Below, in pieces: positions 1-7,832 of a stretch of DNA of 64,000 nt (the stretch's first letter is position 1; each line of letters starts with the position of its first letter). The position numbers and the translations under genes are program-made. Under the pieces are notes generated by a model. It had not been told where the DNA came from. It did no database searches and saw only the letters and a list, made by a program, of their open reading frames with translations. The stretch comes from Leeuwenhoekiella sp044542075 (GTDB lineage Bacteria > Bacteroidota > Bacteroidia > Flavobacteriales > Flavobacteriaceae): assembly GCF_044542075.1 (NCBI RefSeq), contig NZ_JBITTU010000003.1, positions 372,001 to 436,000 of the forward strand. Direction: 5' to 3'.

Positions 1-489
1 CAATAATCCTGATTTTGACATCGCATAAGGAGCGCCGCTTTTTACGTCTTGGCTACCAGCAACAGATGCCACATTTATGACTGAAGCCTTGCCAGATCGT
101 TTTAGCAATGCATAAAATTTGCGGGTTAGTTCAAAAGGAGCAATAAGATTAATTTCAAGAATTTTTCGGTATTCTTCAGGTTCATAATGTGTGGCTTCTT
201 TTCTAATGTTTATACCAGCATTATTTACTAAAATATCAAGACTACCGCTACGTTCAAAAACAAAATCAGTAAGGCGATCCTGATCATCTTCTACGCTTAC
301 GTCAGACACAATACCATTACAGATATAACTTTGTTCCTGTAATTCACTTTCAAAATTGTCTATATCTTTCTGACTGCGCGAAGTAAAAATAACTTTTGCT
401 CCTAGGCTTAAAAGTTCCTTTACCGTAGCTCTACCAATACCTTTAGTACCACCAGTTACTAATGCTGTCTTTCCGTCTAAATTCCACAT
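1..489 (-). CDS. Short-chain dehydrogenase/reductase (SDR), partial, C-terminus beyond left edge
   Basis: The first 163 residues of a classical SDR oxidoreductase are present, read leftward off the window. The Rossmann motif TGGTKGIG lies at residues 12-19, NNAG at 89-92, the catalytic Ser at about 142 (NVASVAG) and the Tyr-x3-Lys pair at 155 and 159 (YAMSK). Only the substrate-binding C-terminal third (usually about 90 residues) is missing. The family reduces or oxidises carbonyl/alcohol groups with NAD(P)(H); the N-terminus resembles tropinone-reductase-like and gluconate-dehydrogenase-like members, but the substrate cannot be read. It has its own promoter element (517-524) and is separated from the upstream aldo/keto reductase by a terminator. 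The identification as SDR is firm; the function is open. Confidence 0.9.
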   Translation of the reverse strand, partial: MWNLDGKTALVTGGTKGIGRATVKELLSLGAKVIFTSRSQKDIDNFESELQEQSYICNGIVSDVSVEDDQDRLTDFVFERSGSLDILVNNAGINIRKEATHYEPEEYRKILEINLIAPFELTRKFYALLKRSGKASVINVASVAGSQDVKSGAPYAMSKSGLL

Positions 490-516
490 AAAATCAATTT
501 TTGGGGAGTAAAAATA

Positions 517-524
517 CAAAGCTA
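517..524 (-). promoter_or_regulatory. Promoter -7 element of the SDR gene
   Basis: On the minus strand this reads TAGCTTTG, a perfect match to the Bacteroidota -7 consensus TAnnTTTG. It ends 28 bases before the SDR start codon. No clear TTG was seen at the -33 position. Just upstream, at 537-544, lies the half-site TGTGTATT (plus strand), which also forms half of the palindrome in front of the aldo/keto reductase gene. Confidence 0.55.
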
Positions 525-572
525 CATTAGAATAACTGTGTATTTTGAGTGTAGATTACTCCTTATTAAACA

Positions 573-600
573 TAAAAAAAGACCGCTGTAAAGCGGTCTT
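573..600 (-). terminator. Rho-independent terminator of the aldo/keto reductase gene
   Basis: A nine-base stem (579-587 with 592-600, AAGACCGCT / AGCGGTCTT) closes a GTAA loop. On the minus strand it is followed by a run of T (plus-strand A at 574-580). It sits 33 bases past the aldo/keto reductase stop. A weaker T-rich stretch on the other side could let it work in both directions. Confidence 0.85.
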
Positions 601-632
601 CGTTAATTTTTTTGATTTCATAATTATATACT

Positions 633-1487
633 CTAGAAATCAAAATTATCAGGATTAGGCCCTATGCGCTCATCGCGGTCTAATGCATTTATCTTTTTCA
701 TATCTAAATCTGTAAGTTCAAAGTCAAAAACCTCACTATTACTTATGATATGATCTTTTGAAGTAGATTTCGGAATTGTAATAACTCCATTCTGTAAATC
801 CCATCTAATGACAATTTGAGCAGGAGATTTGCCATATTTTTCCCCTAGTTCTTTCAAGGTTTCATTTTCAAAAGCCTTGCCTTGCATTAGGGGTGACCAG
901 GCTTCGTATTGGATATCGTTTTGTTTGCAAAAATCCTGTAGTTCATTTTGAACTAACCACGGGTGAAACTCAAGTTGATCTATCATGGGTTTTATTTCTG
1001 CATCTTTCATTAAATCATCTAAATGATGCTTAAGAAAATTACTAACCCCAATAGCTTTTATTTTGCCTTCTTTGTACAATTTTTCAAGAGCTCTCCAGGT
1101 ATCTTTATACTTTCCTTCTACTGGCCAATGTATAAGATATAAGTCTAAATAATCTGTATCTAAACGTTTTAAAGAGTCATTAAATGCCTGTATCGTCTCA
1201 TCATAACCTTGATCACTATTCCATACTTTGCTAGTAAGAAAAATATCTTTACGGTCTATTTTACTTTCTTTAATAGCTATACCTACACCTTCTTCATTAT
1301 CATAGGCTTTTGCAGTATCTATATGACGATAACCCGCTTCTAAAGCCCATTTTACAGCATTAATTACTTCTTCACCGTCATCTGCCTTGTAAACACCTAA
1401 ACCTATATAGGGCATTTTATAACCGTTATGTAAATTCCAGGTTCCACTTAGATTTTCTATTGTTCTATTATTTTTGTCTGTAATCAT
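633..1487 (-). CDS. Aldo/keto reductase (2,5-diketo-D-gluconate reductase-like)
   Basis: This is a 284-residue cytosolic NADPH-dependent carbonyl reductase of the AKR superfamily with a full-length barrel. The catalytic tetrad is visible as Asp57 and Tyr62 (HIDTAKAYDNE), Lys87 (TSKVW) and His120 (LIHWP). The NADPH-binding IPKSTSKDHI segment lies near residue 240. The length and the short loops fit the AKR5 group (diketogluconate or methylglyoxal reductase-like), but the physiological aldehyde is not predictable. The gene is monocistronic: a terminator follows it, and a palindromic operator candidate (1513-1529) adjoins a near-consensus -7 element (TAATTTAG on the minus strand, 1504-1511). The nearby SDR carries the same half-site, so both reductases may answer one regulator. 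Confidence 0.93.
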   Translation of the reverse strand: MITDKNNRTIENLSGTWNLHNGYKMPYIGLGVYKADDGEEVINAVKWALEAGYRHIDTAKAYDNEEGVGIAIKESKIDRKDIFLTSKVWNSDQGYDETIQAFNDSLKRLDTDYLDLYLIHWPVEGKYKDTWRALEKLYKEGKIKAIGVSNFLKHHLDDLMKDAEIKPMIDQLEFHPWLVQNELQDFCKQNDIQYEAWSPLMQGKAFENETLKELGEKYGKSPAQIVIRWDLQNGVITIPKSTSKDHIISNSEVFDFELTDLDMKKINALDRDERIGPNPDNFDF

Positions 1488-1512
1488 AACTTTTATTTTT
1501 TTGCTAAATTAA

Positions 1513-1529
1513 AATACACACTGTGTATT
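1513..1529. promoter_or_regulatory. Perfect 8+1+8 palindrome, candidate operator
   Basis: AATACACA-C-TGTGTATT is a perfect inverted repeat with a one-base centre. It sits directly upstream of a near-consensus -7 element for the aldo/keto reductase gene. One arm with the same central base (CTGTGTATT, 536-544) recurs upstream of the -7 element of the SDR gene. The size and position fit the binding site of a dimeric repressor; which regulator binds is unknown and no regulator gene lies in this part of the window. Confidence 0.45.
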
Positions 1530-1602
1530 CTAGTAACCTTTAACTCCTATTAACGCTAGAGTGTTAAGAGATTTAAATAGTTATGCGTGACTTTAAGGCA
1601 AA

Positions 1603-1631
1603 AAAAAATCTGTACGTTGTACAGATTTTTT
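1603..1631 (-). terminator. Terminator after the small lipoprotein gene
   Basis: A 13-base stem (1603-1615 with 1619-1631, core ATCTGTAC / GTACAGAT) closes a three-base loop, with A and T tracts flanking both sides. It lies 19 bases beyond the stop of the 45-residue lipoprotein gene and is symmetrical enough to act in both directions. Confidence 0.8.
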
Positions 1632-1649
1632 TATTTATTTCGGTTAAGA

Positions 1650-1787
1650 CTAATCTACTGCGTCTTCTACAGCATCTCCTACATCATCAGCAGCGTCTTC
1701 AATTTTGTCTCCTGTAGTTTCACGACAACTGTTTAATGTAGTTGCCAATAAACTAGCAGTAAATAGCATTAAAAAAATACGTTTCAT
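1650..1787 (-). CDS. Small predicted lipoprotein, 45 residues, acidic helix
   Basis: A short reading frame encodes a lipoprotein signal (MKRIFLMLFTASLLATTLNS) followed at once by Cys21. The remaining 24 residues are very acidic and repeat the pattern DKIEDAADDVGDAVEDAVD, expected to form an amphipathic helix. Such short Asp/Ala-rich lipoproteins are common in Bacteroidota and resemble entericidin-like or CsbD/YtxH-like stress proteins, but no named family can be assigned. It follows the 52-residue membrane protein gene by 28 bases and ends in a strong terminator, so the two probably form a transcript. Confidence 0.75.
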   Translation of the reverse strand: MKRIFLMLFTASLLATTLNSCRETTGDKIEDAADDVGDAVEDAVD

Positions 1788-1815
1788 AAGTATAGAATTA
1801 TTGGTTAAAATTCAA

Positions 1816-1974
1816 TTAGAGGCGTCTTCCTGTTGCAAGCTTGTATAATATTGCAATTACGGCAAGAACAAGTAAGATATGAATTAAACTTCCTACAGAT
1901 TCTGCAAAGCCAAAATACCCCACAAGCCAGCCTATAATAAGGATCACAACGATAAGCCAAATGATATCTTTCAT
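1816..1974 (-). CDS. Lmo0937/DUF5670-type small membrane protein, 52 residues
   Basis: This 52-residue protein has two hydrophobic segments (about 4-22 and 30-46) and ends in a basic tail (KLATGRRL). The N-terminus MKDIIWLIVVILIIGWLVGY is typical of the lmo0937/DUF5670 family of tiny inner-membrane proteins, which are often found in stress-induced gene sets; no biochemical role is established. The start is set by the only ATG. It is the first gene of a pair with the acidic lipoprotein downstream. Confidence 0.8.
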   Translation of the reverse strand: MKDIIWLIVVILIIGWLVGYFGFAESVGSLIHILLVLAVIAILYKLATGRRL

Positions 1975-2059
1975 AATAATATAAATATTGGTTAGTGATA
2001 TAAAAGTAATTTTTTTGAAGAGTATAAAGTATATGCTTAACAGTGAATTAACGGAAGAA

Positions 2060-3595
2060 TTAAAAATTTTGGGGATTATTTATGATATTCTCTGCTCTGT
2101 ATATAATCTTTTCGAGCTCTGTAGGTTCAATCTTTTCTAATAGCCGTAACATCATTTTCATTCTAAAATTTTCAGCAAAGTGTTCTTTCTTTTTACTCAG
2201 AAAGTTCCAGTACAGACTATTAAAGGGACAGGCATCATCTTCGGTTTTGAGATTTACATTGTAATGGCAATCTTTGCAGTAGGTACTCATTTTATTTATA
2301 TAACTTCCACTAGATATATAAGGTTTTGTAGCAACAATACCGCCATCTGCAAACTGACTCATACCGCGAGTATTTGTAATTTCTACCCATTCAATTGCAT
2401 CAATATAAATACCCAAATACCAGGCGTCAACTTCATCAGGATGTGTCTGAGTGAGCAACGCGTAATTGCCCGTAATCATTAATCGCTGTATATGATGTGC
2501 GTAGGCGTGATCTAGACTTTGCTTTATACTGTGGTGCAAACAATTCATTTTAGTGTCTGCGGTCCAATAAAAATCTGGTAGCTTATTTTGATTATCGAGC
2601 TTGTTTTTTGTAGCGTACTCGGGCATTTTCATCCAATAAATACCGCGCATATATTCGCGCCAGCCTAAAATTTGACGTACAAAACCTTCTACCTGACTAA
2701 TGTCTATATCATCTTTGTGCTCTCGCCAATGCTCAATAACCTTCTCAATTACTTCTAACGGATCTAAAAGTTTACTATTTAACGCAAAACTAAGTCTACT
2801 ATGAAATAGATAGGCTTCATTAGGAGCCATTGCGTCTTGATAGTCGCCAAAATATTTTAATAAATTTTCGCAGAAATAATTAAGTACGCTTAAAGCGTCT
2901 GGTCGTGAAGTGGGCCAGTTAAAATTAGTTTCTTCAACGGTTCCCAATGTTTTCACTTCAGCCTTTGTAATACGTTTTACAGTTTGGGAAACATCTTTTC
3001 TAAAGCCACGCTCGTTCGGAATTTCAGGTTCACCTTTCCATTTATTACGATTACTTTGGTCAAAATTCCATTTACCGCCTTCAGGGTCTTTTCCTGTTAT
3101 CATTAAAATGGAATACTTCTTACGCATATCACGATAGAAATATTCCATCGTAAAAGTTTTTTTTCCTTTAAAGAATTGTTCGAGATCTGTGCGGGAGGTT
3201 AAGAAATGCTCTGTGTTAAAAGCTTCTGATTCTATACTGAGTTCTGAAGCAATTTTTGTGAGTTGTTGATCTAGTCTATATTCATCCGGTAGTTGATACT
3301 CAAACTTATCTATTTTATGAGCTTTAATCAGTGCTTGAATATTTTTTGATAAGTCTTGAGAATTGTCGGGGTGATCTATTTTGTAGAAAATGACTAGATT
3401 ACCTCGTTCTTCAAGCCAATCTGCAAAATTGCGCATCGACTCAAAAAAAGCAATAACTTTTTGAATATGATGGGTGACATAATCTGTTTCCTGGCGCATT
3501 TCGGCCATAAAATAAATCACATCTTTAGAATCGTCTTTGTACCACGAGTGTTTGTGGTTAAGTTGATCGCCTAAAACTAAACGTAGTTTTTTCAA
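2060..3595 (-). CDS. Iron-sulfur photolyase/cryptochrome (FeS-BCP, PhrB/CryPro type)
   Basis: This is a 511-residue member of the deoxyribodipyrimidine-photolyase-related family (COG3046), whose characterised members PhrB and CryB carry FAD, a ribolumazine antenna and a [4Fe-4S] cluster; PhrB repairs (6-4) photoproducts. The N-terminal Rossmann part starts MKKLRLVLGDQLNH and the helical FAD domain follows. Four cysteines suited to the cluster are at 352 (NCLHH), 440 and 443 (YCKDC) and 456 (DACPF), the same spacing as in the characterised protein. It is the last gene of a four-gene operon, 12 bases after the DASH cryptochrome. The family assignment is strong; (6-4) specificity is inferred. 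Confidence 0.92.
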   Translation of the reverse strand: MKKLRLVLGDQLNHKHSWYKDDSKDVIYFMAEMRQETDYVTHHIQKVIAFFESMRNFADWLEERGNLVIFYKIDHPDNSQDLSKNIQALIKAHKIDKFEYQLPDEYRLDQQLTKIASELSIESEAFNTEHFLTSRTDLEQFFKGKKTFTMEYFYRDMRKKYSILMITGKDPEGGKWNFDQSNRNKWKGEPEIPNERGFRKDVSQTVKRITKAEVKTLGTVEETNFNWPTSRPDALSVLNYFCENLLKYFGDYQDAMAPNEAYLFHSRLSFALNSKLLDPLEVIEKVIEHWREHKDDIDISQVEGFVRQILGWREYMRGIYWMKMPEYATKNKLDNQNKLPDFYWTADTKMNCLHHSIKQSLDHAYAHHIQRLMITGNYALLTQTHPDEVDAWYLGIYIDAIEWVEITNTRGMSQFADGGIVATKPYISSGSYINKMSTYCKDCHYNVNLKTEDDACPFNSLYWNFLSKKKEHFAENFRMKMMLRLLEKIEPTELEKIIYRAENIINNPQNF

Positions 3596-3607
3596 AATAG
3601 ATTTTTA

Positions 3608-4906
3608 TTAATCAAATAAGCTGTTTTGCAGCCATAGCCTGGTGAATGTTCCAGATTCGTCATAGCGCTCTGCCTGACTTTTTATATTAAAAATGCGGTC
3701 TCGAGGGTCATTGCCTACGCCGCTATTATAAATCCAGTTCCCATAATTGCTGTGAACATCATAATCTATGAGCAGGCTTTCAAAATAGGCTGCCCCAATA
3801 CGCCAATCTTGTTTTGACTCTTTGGCCCAGAAACTCGCAACGTTTTGTCTTCCGCGGTTACTCATCCATCCAGTATTGCTGAGTTCAAGCATATTTGCAT
3901 TGACAAAATCATATTTTGTAGTACCGTTAATCCAGTTTTTGCGAGTATGTTCATTTGTATCCCAATCATAATTTGCATTTAAAATACCACCTATTTTAAA
4001 TATCTTATCGCCGTGTTTTAAAGATACATATTTGAAAAAATCTCTCCATATAAGTTCAAAAATGAGCCAGTATGTACTGTCGTTTTTAGTCTCATTTTTT
4101 TCAAATTGTTGAACTTCCCAATAGATCATACGTGCTGAAACACTTCCGTTAGCTAACCAGGCAGAAAGTTTTGAGCTGTAATCTTTACCCACTAATCCGT
4201 TACGGGTTTTTTTATAATACTGAAGTTTTTTAGTATCCCAGAAGTATTCTTGTAGTCTTAGATTTGCCTGATTTTCTCCACCTTTGAAGGGAAAAGCGGT
4301 TCGTTTATCAATTTTAAATTCTGATAAACCCAAATCGTGTAAAGAGGAGATTTGCGTAGATTGAGAAATTAGATTTTCAGCTGGGAAAGCATCTAATTTA
4401 TTAAGAGGAGGTCGCACATTTACTTGCTTTTCGCAGTACTTTCTGAAGTTTGTAAATACCTTAGGGATTTCAGAATAGTCTGAATAGGGTAGGTCTTCAG
4501 GATGCCATAAAAATTGATCAAAATTTTCTATATACAATACATCATCTGGGCAATTTATTTTAACATCTTCAATTGTATTACGCTCTTCAAACGTCCATTC
4601 TTTTTGAAAATAAATTCGTCCTACCTGATAATTTTTCACAAGTTTGGGAATAGCAATCTTAGGCTCTTCATTGTAAACAAAAAGAGTAATATTTAATTTC
4701 TGTAAATTTTCTCTTAATTCACTAACTGTTTCAATAAGGAATTGAGCTCTATACTTTTCAGTCTTCTTAAAGCCAAAACGATCTTTTTTAAACTGTTTGG
4801 GATCAAAACAGTATATAGCAATTGTGGTTTTTTTAGTTTTAGAAGCAAGTGATAGACCTGTATGGTCTATCGTTCTAAGATCGTTTTTAAACCAAATTAA
4901 ATTCAT
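3608..4906 (-). CDS. DASH-type cryptochrome/photolyase
   Basis: A 432-residue flavoprotein with an N-terminal antenna-binding Rossmann domain (NLIWFKNDLR) and a C-terminal FAD domain. DASH hallmarks are visible: LANGSVSARMIYWEV, WLIFELIWRDFFKYVSLK, the flavin-pocket stretch TGWMSNRGRQNVASFW, and the late GVGNDPRDRIFN segment. Known DASH proteins use blue light and FADH- to repair cyclobutane dimers, mainly in single-stranded or looped DNA; some act as signalling proteins. There is no C-terminal extension. Its ATG overlaps the TGA of the DUF2256 gene by four bases, so the two are translationally coupled. Confidence 0.94.
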   Translation of the reverse strand: MNLIWFKNDLRTIDHTGLSLASKTKKTTIAIYCFDPKQFKKDRFGFKKTEKYRAQFLIETVSELRENLQKLNITLFVYNEEPKIAIPKLVKNYQVGRIYFQKEWTFEERNTIEDVKINCPDDVLYIENFDQFLWHPEDLPYSDYSEIPKVFTNFRKYCEKQVNVRPPLNKLDAFPAENLISQSTQISSLHDLGLSEFKIDKRTAFPFKGGENQANLRLQEYFWDTKKLQYYKKTRNGLVGKDYSSKLSAWLANGSVSARMIYWEVQQFEKNETKNDSTYWLIFELIWRDFFKYVSLKHGDKIFKIGGILNANYDWDTNEHTRKNWINGTTKYDFVNANMLELSNTGWMSNRGRQNVASFWAKESKQDWRIGAAYFESLLIDYDVHSNYGNWIYNSGVGNDPRDRIFNIKSQAERYDESGTFTRLWLQNSLFD

Positions 4907-5046
4907 TTTTCAGTTTTATTACGGCGGCATCGTTCACTACAGTATTTAACCTCTTCCCAACTTGCCTGCCATTTTTTTCGCCAGGAAAAAGGCCTTTTAC
5001 AGACTAAACATATTTTTTCTGGTAGATTAGCTTTTTTATGAGCCAT
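4903..5046 (-). CDS. DUF2256 small zinc-finger-like protein, 47 residues
   Basis: A 47-residue basic protein with two cysteine pairs: Cys13 and Cys16 (ICLVC) and Cys36 and Cys40 (YCSERC), typical of a small zinc-binding fold. The RPFSWRKKW stretch is the DUF2256 signature. The family is known mainly from its gene neighbourhood with cryptochrome/photolyase genes, and it is placed that way here: 6 bases after the flavin reductase and overlapping the DASH cryptochrome start by ATGA. A role in folding, cofactor loading or nucleic-acid binding for the photolyases is inference only. Confidence 0.88.
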   Translation of the reverse strand: MAHKKANLPEKICLVCKRPFSWRKKWQASWEEVKYCSERCRRNKTEK

Positions 5047-5052
5047 CCTAAT

Positions 5053-5685
5053 TTATAAAGTTTTTAAAGATTCGCCGGGCTTTGCATACGAAAAGCGATT
5101 TAAGATTTGCGGTAAGGCATAACCATCAAGGCCATCAATACAAACAGTTTGTGCCCGTTCTAGATTTAACCAGCCGTCATCATCTTGTATTTCTTTATCG
5201 ACATAAATGTGCTTGATCTTTCCTATAACAAAGATGCAGTCATTTTCTTTGATGAAATATTCATTCTCATATTCACATCCTAGTTTTATGCGACTCTGCT
5301 TGACGTAAGGAGCTTTAAAATCATCTAAAATCTCCTCCCCTAGAAGTGTTTCCTTGAATTCTGAAACGGTACCAGCGTATTTTGCAGAAGTTTGATGCGC
5401 TTCTCGTATAAAATTCTGATTTACATGATTCACCGTAAATATTCCAGATTTTTTGATGTTGTCGTAGGTATTACGTTCTACAGTAGTAGGTCTTAGAATA
5501 AAGCCTAATAAAGGAGGATTACTTCCCAGATGTGTTACCGAGCTAAATATAGCGACGTTTGTAATGCCATCTTTAGAAATTGTACCGAGTAAGTTTGCTG
5601 ACTTAAAGCCGGTACAACTATTTATAAAATGCGCTCTATATCTAGAAGGCATTTCTTCTATCGTTTGTGCTGTATAATGTTTCAT
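5053..5685 (-). CDS. Flavin reductase-like FMN-binding protein, first gene of photolyase operon
   Basis: A 210-residue protein of the flavin reductase / DUF447-like split-barrel fold. The conserved N-terminal RYRAHFINSCTGFKSANLLG begins at residue 15, so the ATG at 5685 gives the usual family length. Family members bind FMN or FAD and pass NAD(P)H electrons to free flavin. It leads the operon with DUF2256 and both photolyase-family genes, suggesting it supplies or keeps reduced flavin for them; this is inference. A hairpin with a T-run ends at the base before its start codon, leaving little room for a leader. It could alternatively be an FMN-dependent reductase for another substrate. Confidence 0.85.
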   Translation of the reverse strand: MKHYTAQTIEEMPSRYRAHFINSCTGFKSANLLGTISKDGITNVAIFSSVTHLGSNPPLLGFILRPTTVERNTYDNIKKSGIFTVNHVNQNFIREAHQTSAKYAGTVSEFKETLLGEEILDDFKAPYVKQSRIKLGCEYENEYFIKENDCIFVIGKIKHIYVDKEIQDDDGWLNLERAQTVCIDGLDGYALPQILNRFSYAKPGESLKTL

Positions 5686-5712
5686 AAAAAAAGGGTAAGT
5701 AAAACTTACCCT
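5686..5712 (-). terminator. Hairpin with T-run abutting the flavin reductase start codon
   Basis: A nine-base stem (5692-5700 with 5704-5712, AGGGTAAGT / ACTTACCCT) with an AAA loop is followed on the minus strand by a T-run that ends at the base before the ATG at 5685. It is 69 bases past the stop of the Old Yellow Enzyme gene and has the form of that gene's terminator. Alternatively it is a leader element of the flavin reductase operon. A near-consensus -7 element (TAAATTTA) overlaps its upstream edge. Confidence 0.7.
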
Positions 5713-5780
5713 AAATTTAATTTTTGTCTAACTATAACGCTGTTAACATTAAACAAAATAACATAACTTTTTGATTTGCT

Positions 5781-6893
5781 TTAAGCCTCTTGAGCCTCTT
5801 CAGCGTAAGTTGGGTAATCTATATACCCTTTAGCTCCTTGAGAATAGAATGTGTCGTTATCCCATTCTGCCATAGGTGCATTGATAGCAAAACGCTCTGC
5901 AAGATCAGGATTTGAGATATAGAGTTTTCCAAAAGCAACTAAATCTGCATTACCTTCTTTAATCACTTCATTTCCTTTTTCTTGAGTGAAGCCACCATTA
6001 ATCATTAAATTTCCTTTGTAGATAGGTCTGTATCTTTTTGCGATTTCCGTTTCTAAAAAATCAATCTCGCTAACATCTGTAAATGGTTCAGAGAGGTGTA
6101 AATACGATAAGTCGTAGTTATTTAAACGCTCAATAATGTGGTCAAATGTAGGTATCGTATCTTCTGTAGCTTCAATACCAAAAACACCATTTAAAGATGG
6201 GTTTAAACGAATACCAATTTTATTTTCTGGTACAACTTCTTTGACCTTATCTAATGTTTCAAAGAAAAAGCGCACTCGGTTTTCTATGTTTCCGCCGTAA
6301 TTATCGGTACGTAAATTTGCTTTTTTATTAAAAAACTGATGAAATAAATATCCGTTAGAACTGTGTATTTCAATACCGTCAAAACCTGCTTCTAATGCAT
6401 TTTTTGCAGCATCTACAAACTCTTGCTGTGTTTCTTCAATCTCAGCTAAAGTCATTTCTTTTGGCGCTACAGTATCTTTAAATCCGTCTGAAGTATACGC
6501 TTGAGCGTTAGGGTTAACGGAACTTGGCGCCAACGGTTTATCACCATTGTGAAAGTCAGGATGTGACATACGACCTACGTGCCATAGTTGTATAAAAATT
6601 TTTCCATCTTCTGCATGAACGGCATCCACAACTTTTTTCCAGCCTTCTATTTGTTCTGCAGTATGTATACCCGCAGTGTGAATGTATCCTACTGCACGTT
6701 TAGATACCTGTGAGCCTTCGGTAATGATTAATCCTGCCCCGGCTCTTTGAGTATAATATTTTACATGCAAATCTGTAGGTACATTACCAGCATTATCTGC
6801 GCGACTGCGTGTCATAGGAGCCATAACTACTCTATTTTTTAGCGTAATATCTCCTAAAACAAATGATTCTAATAAAGGTTGATCAGTTTTCAT
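5781..6893 (-). CDS. Old Yellow Enzyme family ene-reductase (alkene reductase)
   Basis: A 370-residue FMN barrel enzyme, full length for the NemA/OYE group. Visible features are the N-terminal FMN segment VVMAPMTRSRA, the HVGRMSHP stretch, the active-site region FDGIEIHSSNGYLFHQF with the His and Asn that bind the substrate's electron-withdrawing group, and the LRTDNYGGNIENRVRF signature. Such enzymes reduce activated C=C bonds or nitro compounds with NAD(P)H and often serve in detoxification of electrophiles. It is followed by a terminator-like hairpin, so it is probably transcribed apart from the photolyase operon downstream. Confidence 0.95.
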   Translation of the reverse strand: MKTDQPLLESFVLGDITLKNRVVMAPMTRSRADNAGNVPTDLHVKYYTQRAGAGLIITEGSQVSKRAVGYIHTAGIHTAEQIEGWKKVVDAVHAEDGKIFIQLWHVGRMSHPDFHNGDKPLAPSSVNPNAQAYTSDGFKDTVAPKEMTLAEIEETQQEFVDAAKNALEAGFDGIEIHSSNGYLFHQFFNKKANLRTDNYGGNIENRVRFFFETLDKVKEVVPENKIGIRLNPSLNGVFGIEATEDTIPTFDHIIERLNNYDLSYLHLSEPFTDVSEIDFLETEIAKRYRPIYKGNLMINGGFTQEKGNEVIKEGNADLVAFGKLYISNPDLAERFAINAPMAEWDNDTFYSQGAKGYIDYPTYAEEAQEA

Positions 6894-7034
6894 AATTTTT
6901 CTTTTTCAATTTTAAATAAAAATATAGATCTCTGGCTTATACAAGGTTGATCTATGTTATTAAATTATATTCTTAGTATATTAGTCAATGAAATTACGGT
7001 AGCCTAACCAAGACTCCTGTTAAACGTTTTATAA

Positions 7035-7832
7035 ATGAATACATATGAATCCTATTTTAATGTTAACAAAGCAACGTGGGATTTAAAGGCATGCTACCAC
7101 GCAGCCAGTGCTTTTTATGATTTAGAAGCTTTTAAAAGTGGAAAGTCTAGTCTCAATTCATACGAGTTAGGTGCATTAGCTGATGTGGCTGGTAAGTCGC
7201 TTTTACATTTACAATGCCATTTTGGACAAGATACCTTGAGCTGGAGTAGGCTGGGGGCAGCCTGTGTGGGAATCGATTTTTCTGCTAAAGCTATTGAAAT
7301 AGCAGAAAATTTAAATGATGAATTGGCGCTAGATGCACGTTTTTTATGCGGAAACGTTTTGGATACTGCTCAGCTGGTTAATATGAAATTTGATATTGTT
7401 TATACCAGTTATGGTGTAGTGGGGTGGTTACCAGATTTGAAGCCCTGGGCGGCTATGATTGCTAAATGTTTAAAACCGGGAGGCACTTTTTATATGGTTG
7501 AATTTCACCCACTAGTGTGGATGTTTGATTATACAAAACAACCTGCTGTTTTAAAATATGCTTATAATGAAACTCAAATGATTTATGAAGAATACAAGGG
7601 CACGTATGCAGAGCCTGAAGCACCTATGATAAGTAAAGAGTGCACCTGGAATCACGGGTTGGGAACTGTAGTTAATGCATTAATTGAGGCGGGTTTAAAA
7701 ATAGACTTCTTAAACGAGCATGACGCATCACCCTATAATATTTTACCAGAACTCATAAGAACAGAATCTGGCTTTGAAACTAAAGACAAATTATATCCGC
7801 TTATTTATGAGTTGAAAGCGACTGCTAATTAA
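7035..7832 (+). CDS. Class I SAM-dependent methyltransferase
   Basis: A 265-residue methyltransferase. Motif I is LLHLQCHFGQDTLSW (about residues 55-69), followed by the acidic GIDFSAKAIEIA at the end of strand 2; motif IV lies in FDIVYTSYGVVGWL. The substrate is not predictable from sequence; related proteins act on small molecules. It is the only plus-strand gene here and runs convergently into the DUF4174 gene, whose stop overlaps its last four bases. No clear promoter consensus was found in the 140 bases that separate it from the divergent Old Yellow Enzyme gene. Confidence 0.85.
   Translation: MNTYESYFNVNKATWDLKACYHAASAFYDLEAFKSGKSSLNSYELGALADVAGKSLLHLQCHFGQDTLSWSRLGAACVGIDFSAKAIEIAENLNDELALDARFLCGNVLDTAQLVNMKFDIVYTSYGVVGWLPDLKPWAAMIAKCLKPGGTFYMVEFHPLVWMFDYTKQPAVLKYAYNETQMIYEEYKGTYAEPEAPMISKECTWNHGLGTVVNALIEAGLKIDFLNEHDASPYNILPELIRTESGFETKDKLYPLIYELKATAN

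Noticed and set aside
2082..3137. Plus-strand open frames of 60-100 codons under the photolyase gene
   Set aside because: They are antisense to a well-conserved gene, show no family features and have the composition of reverse-complemented coding sequence.
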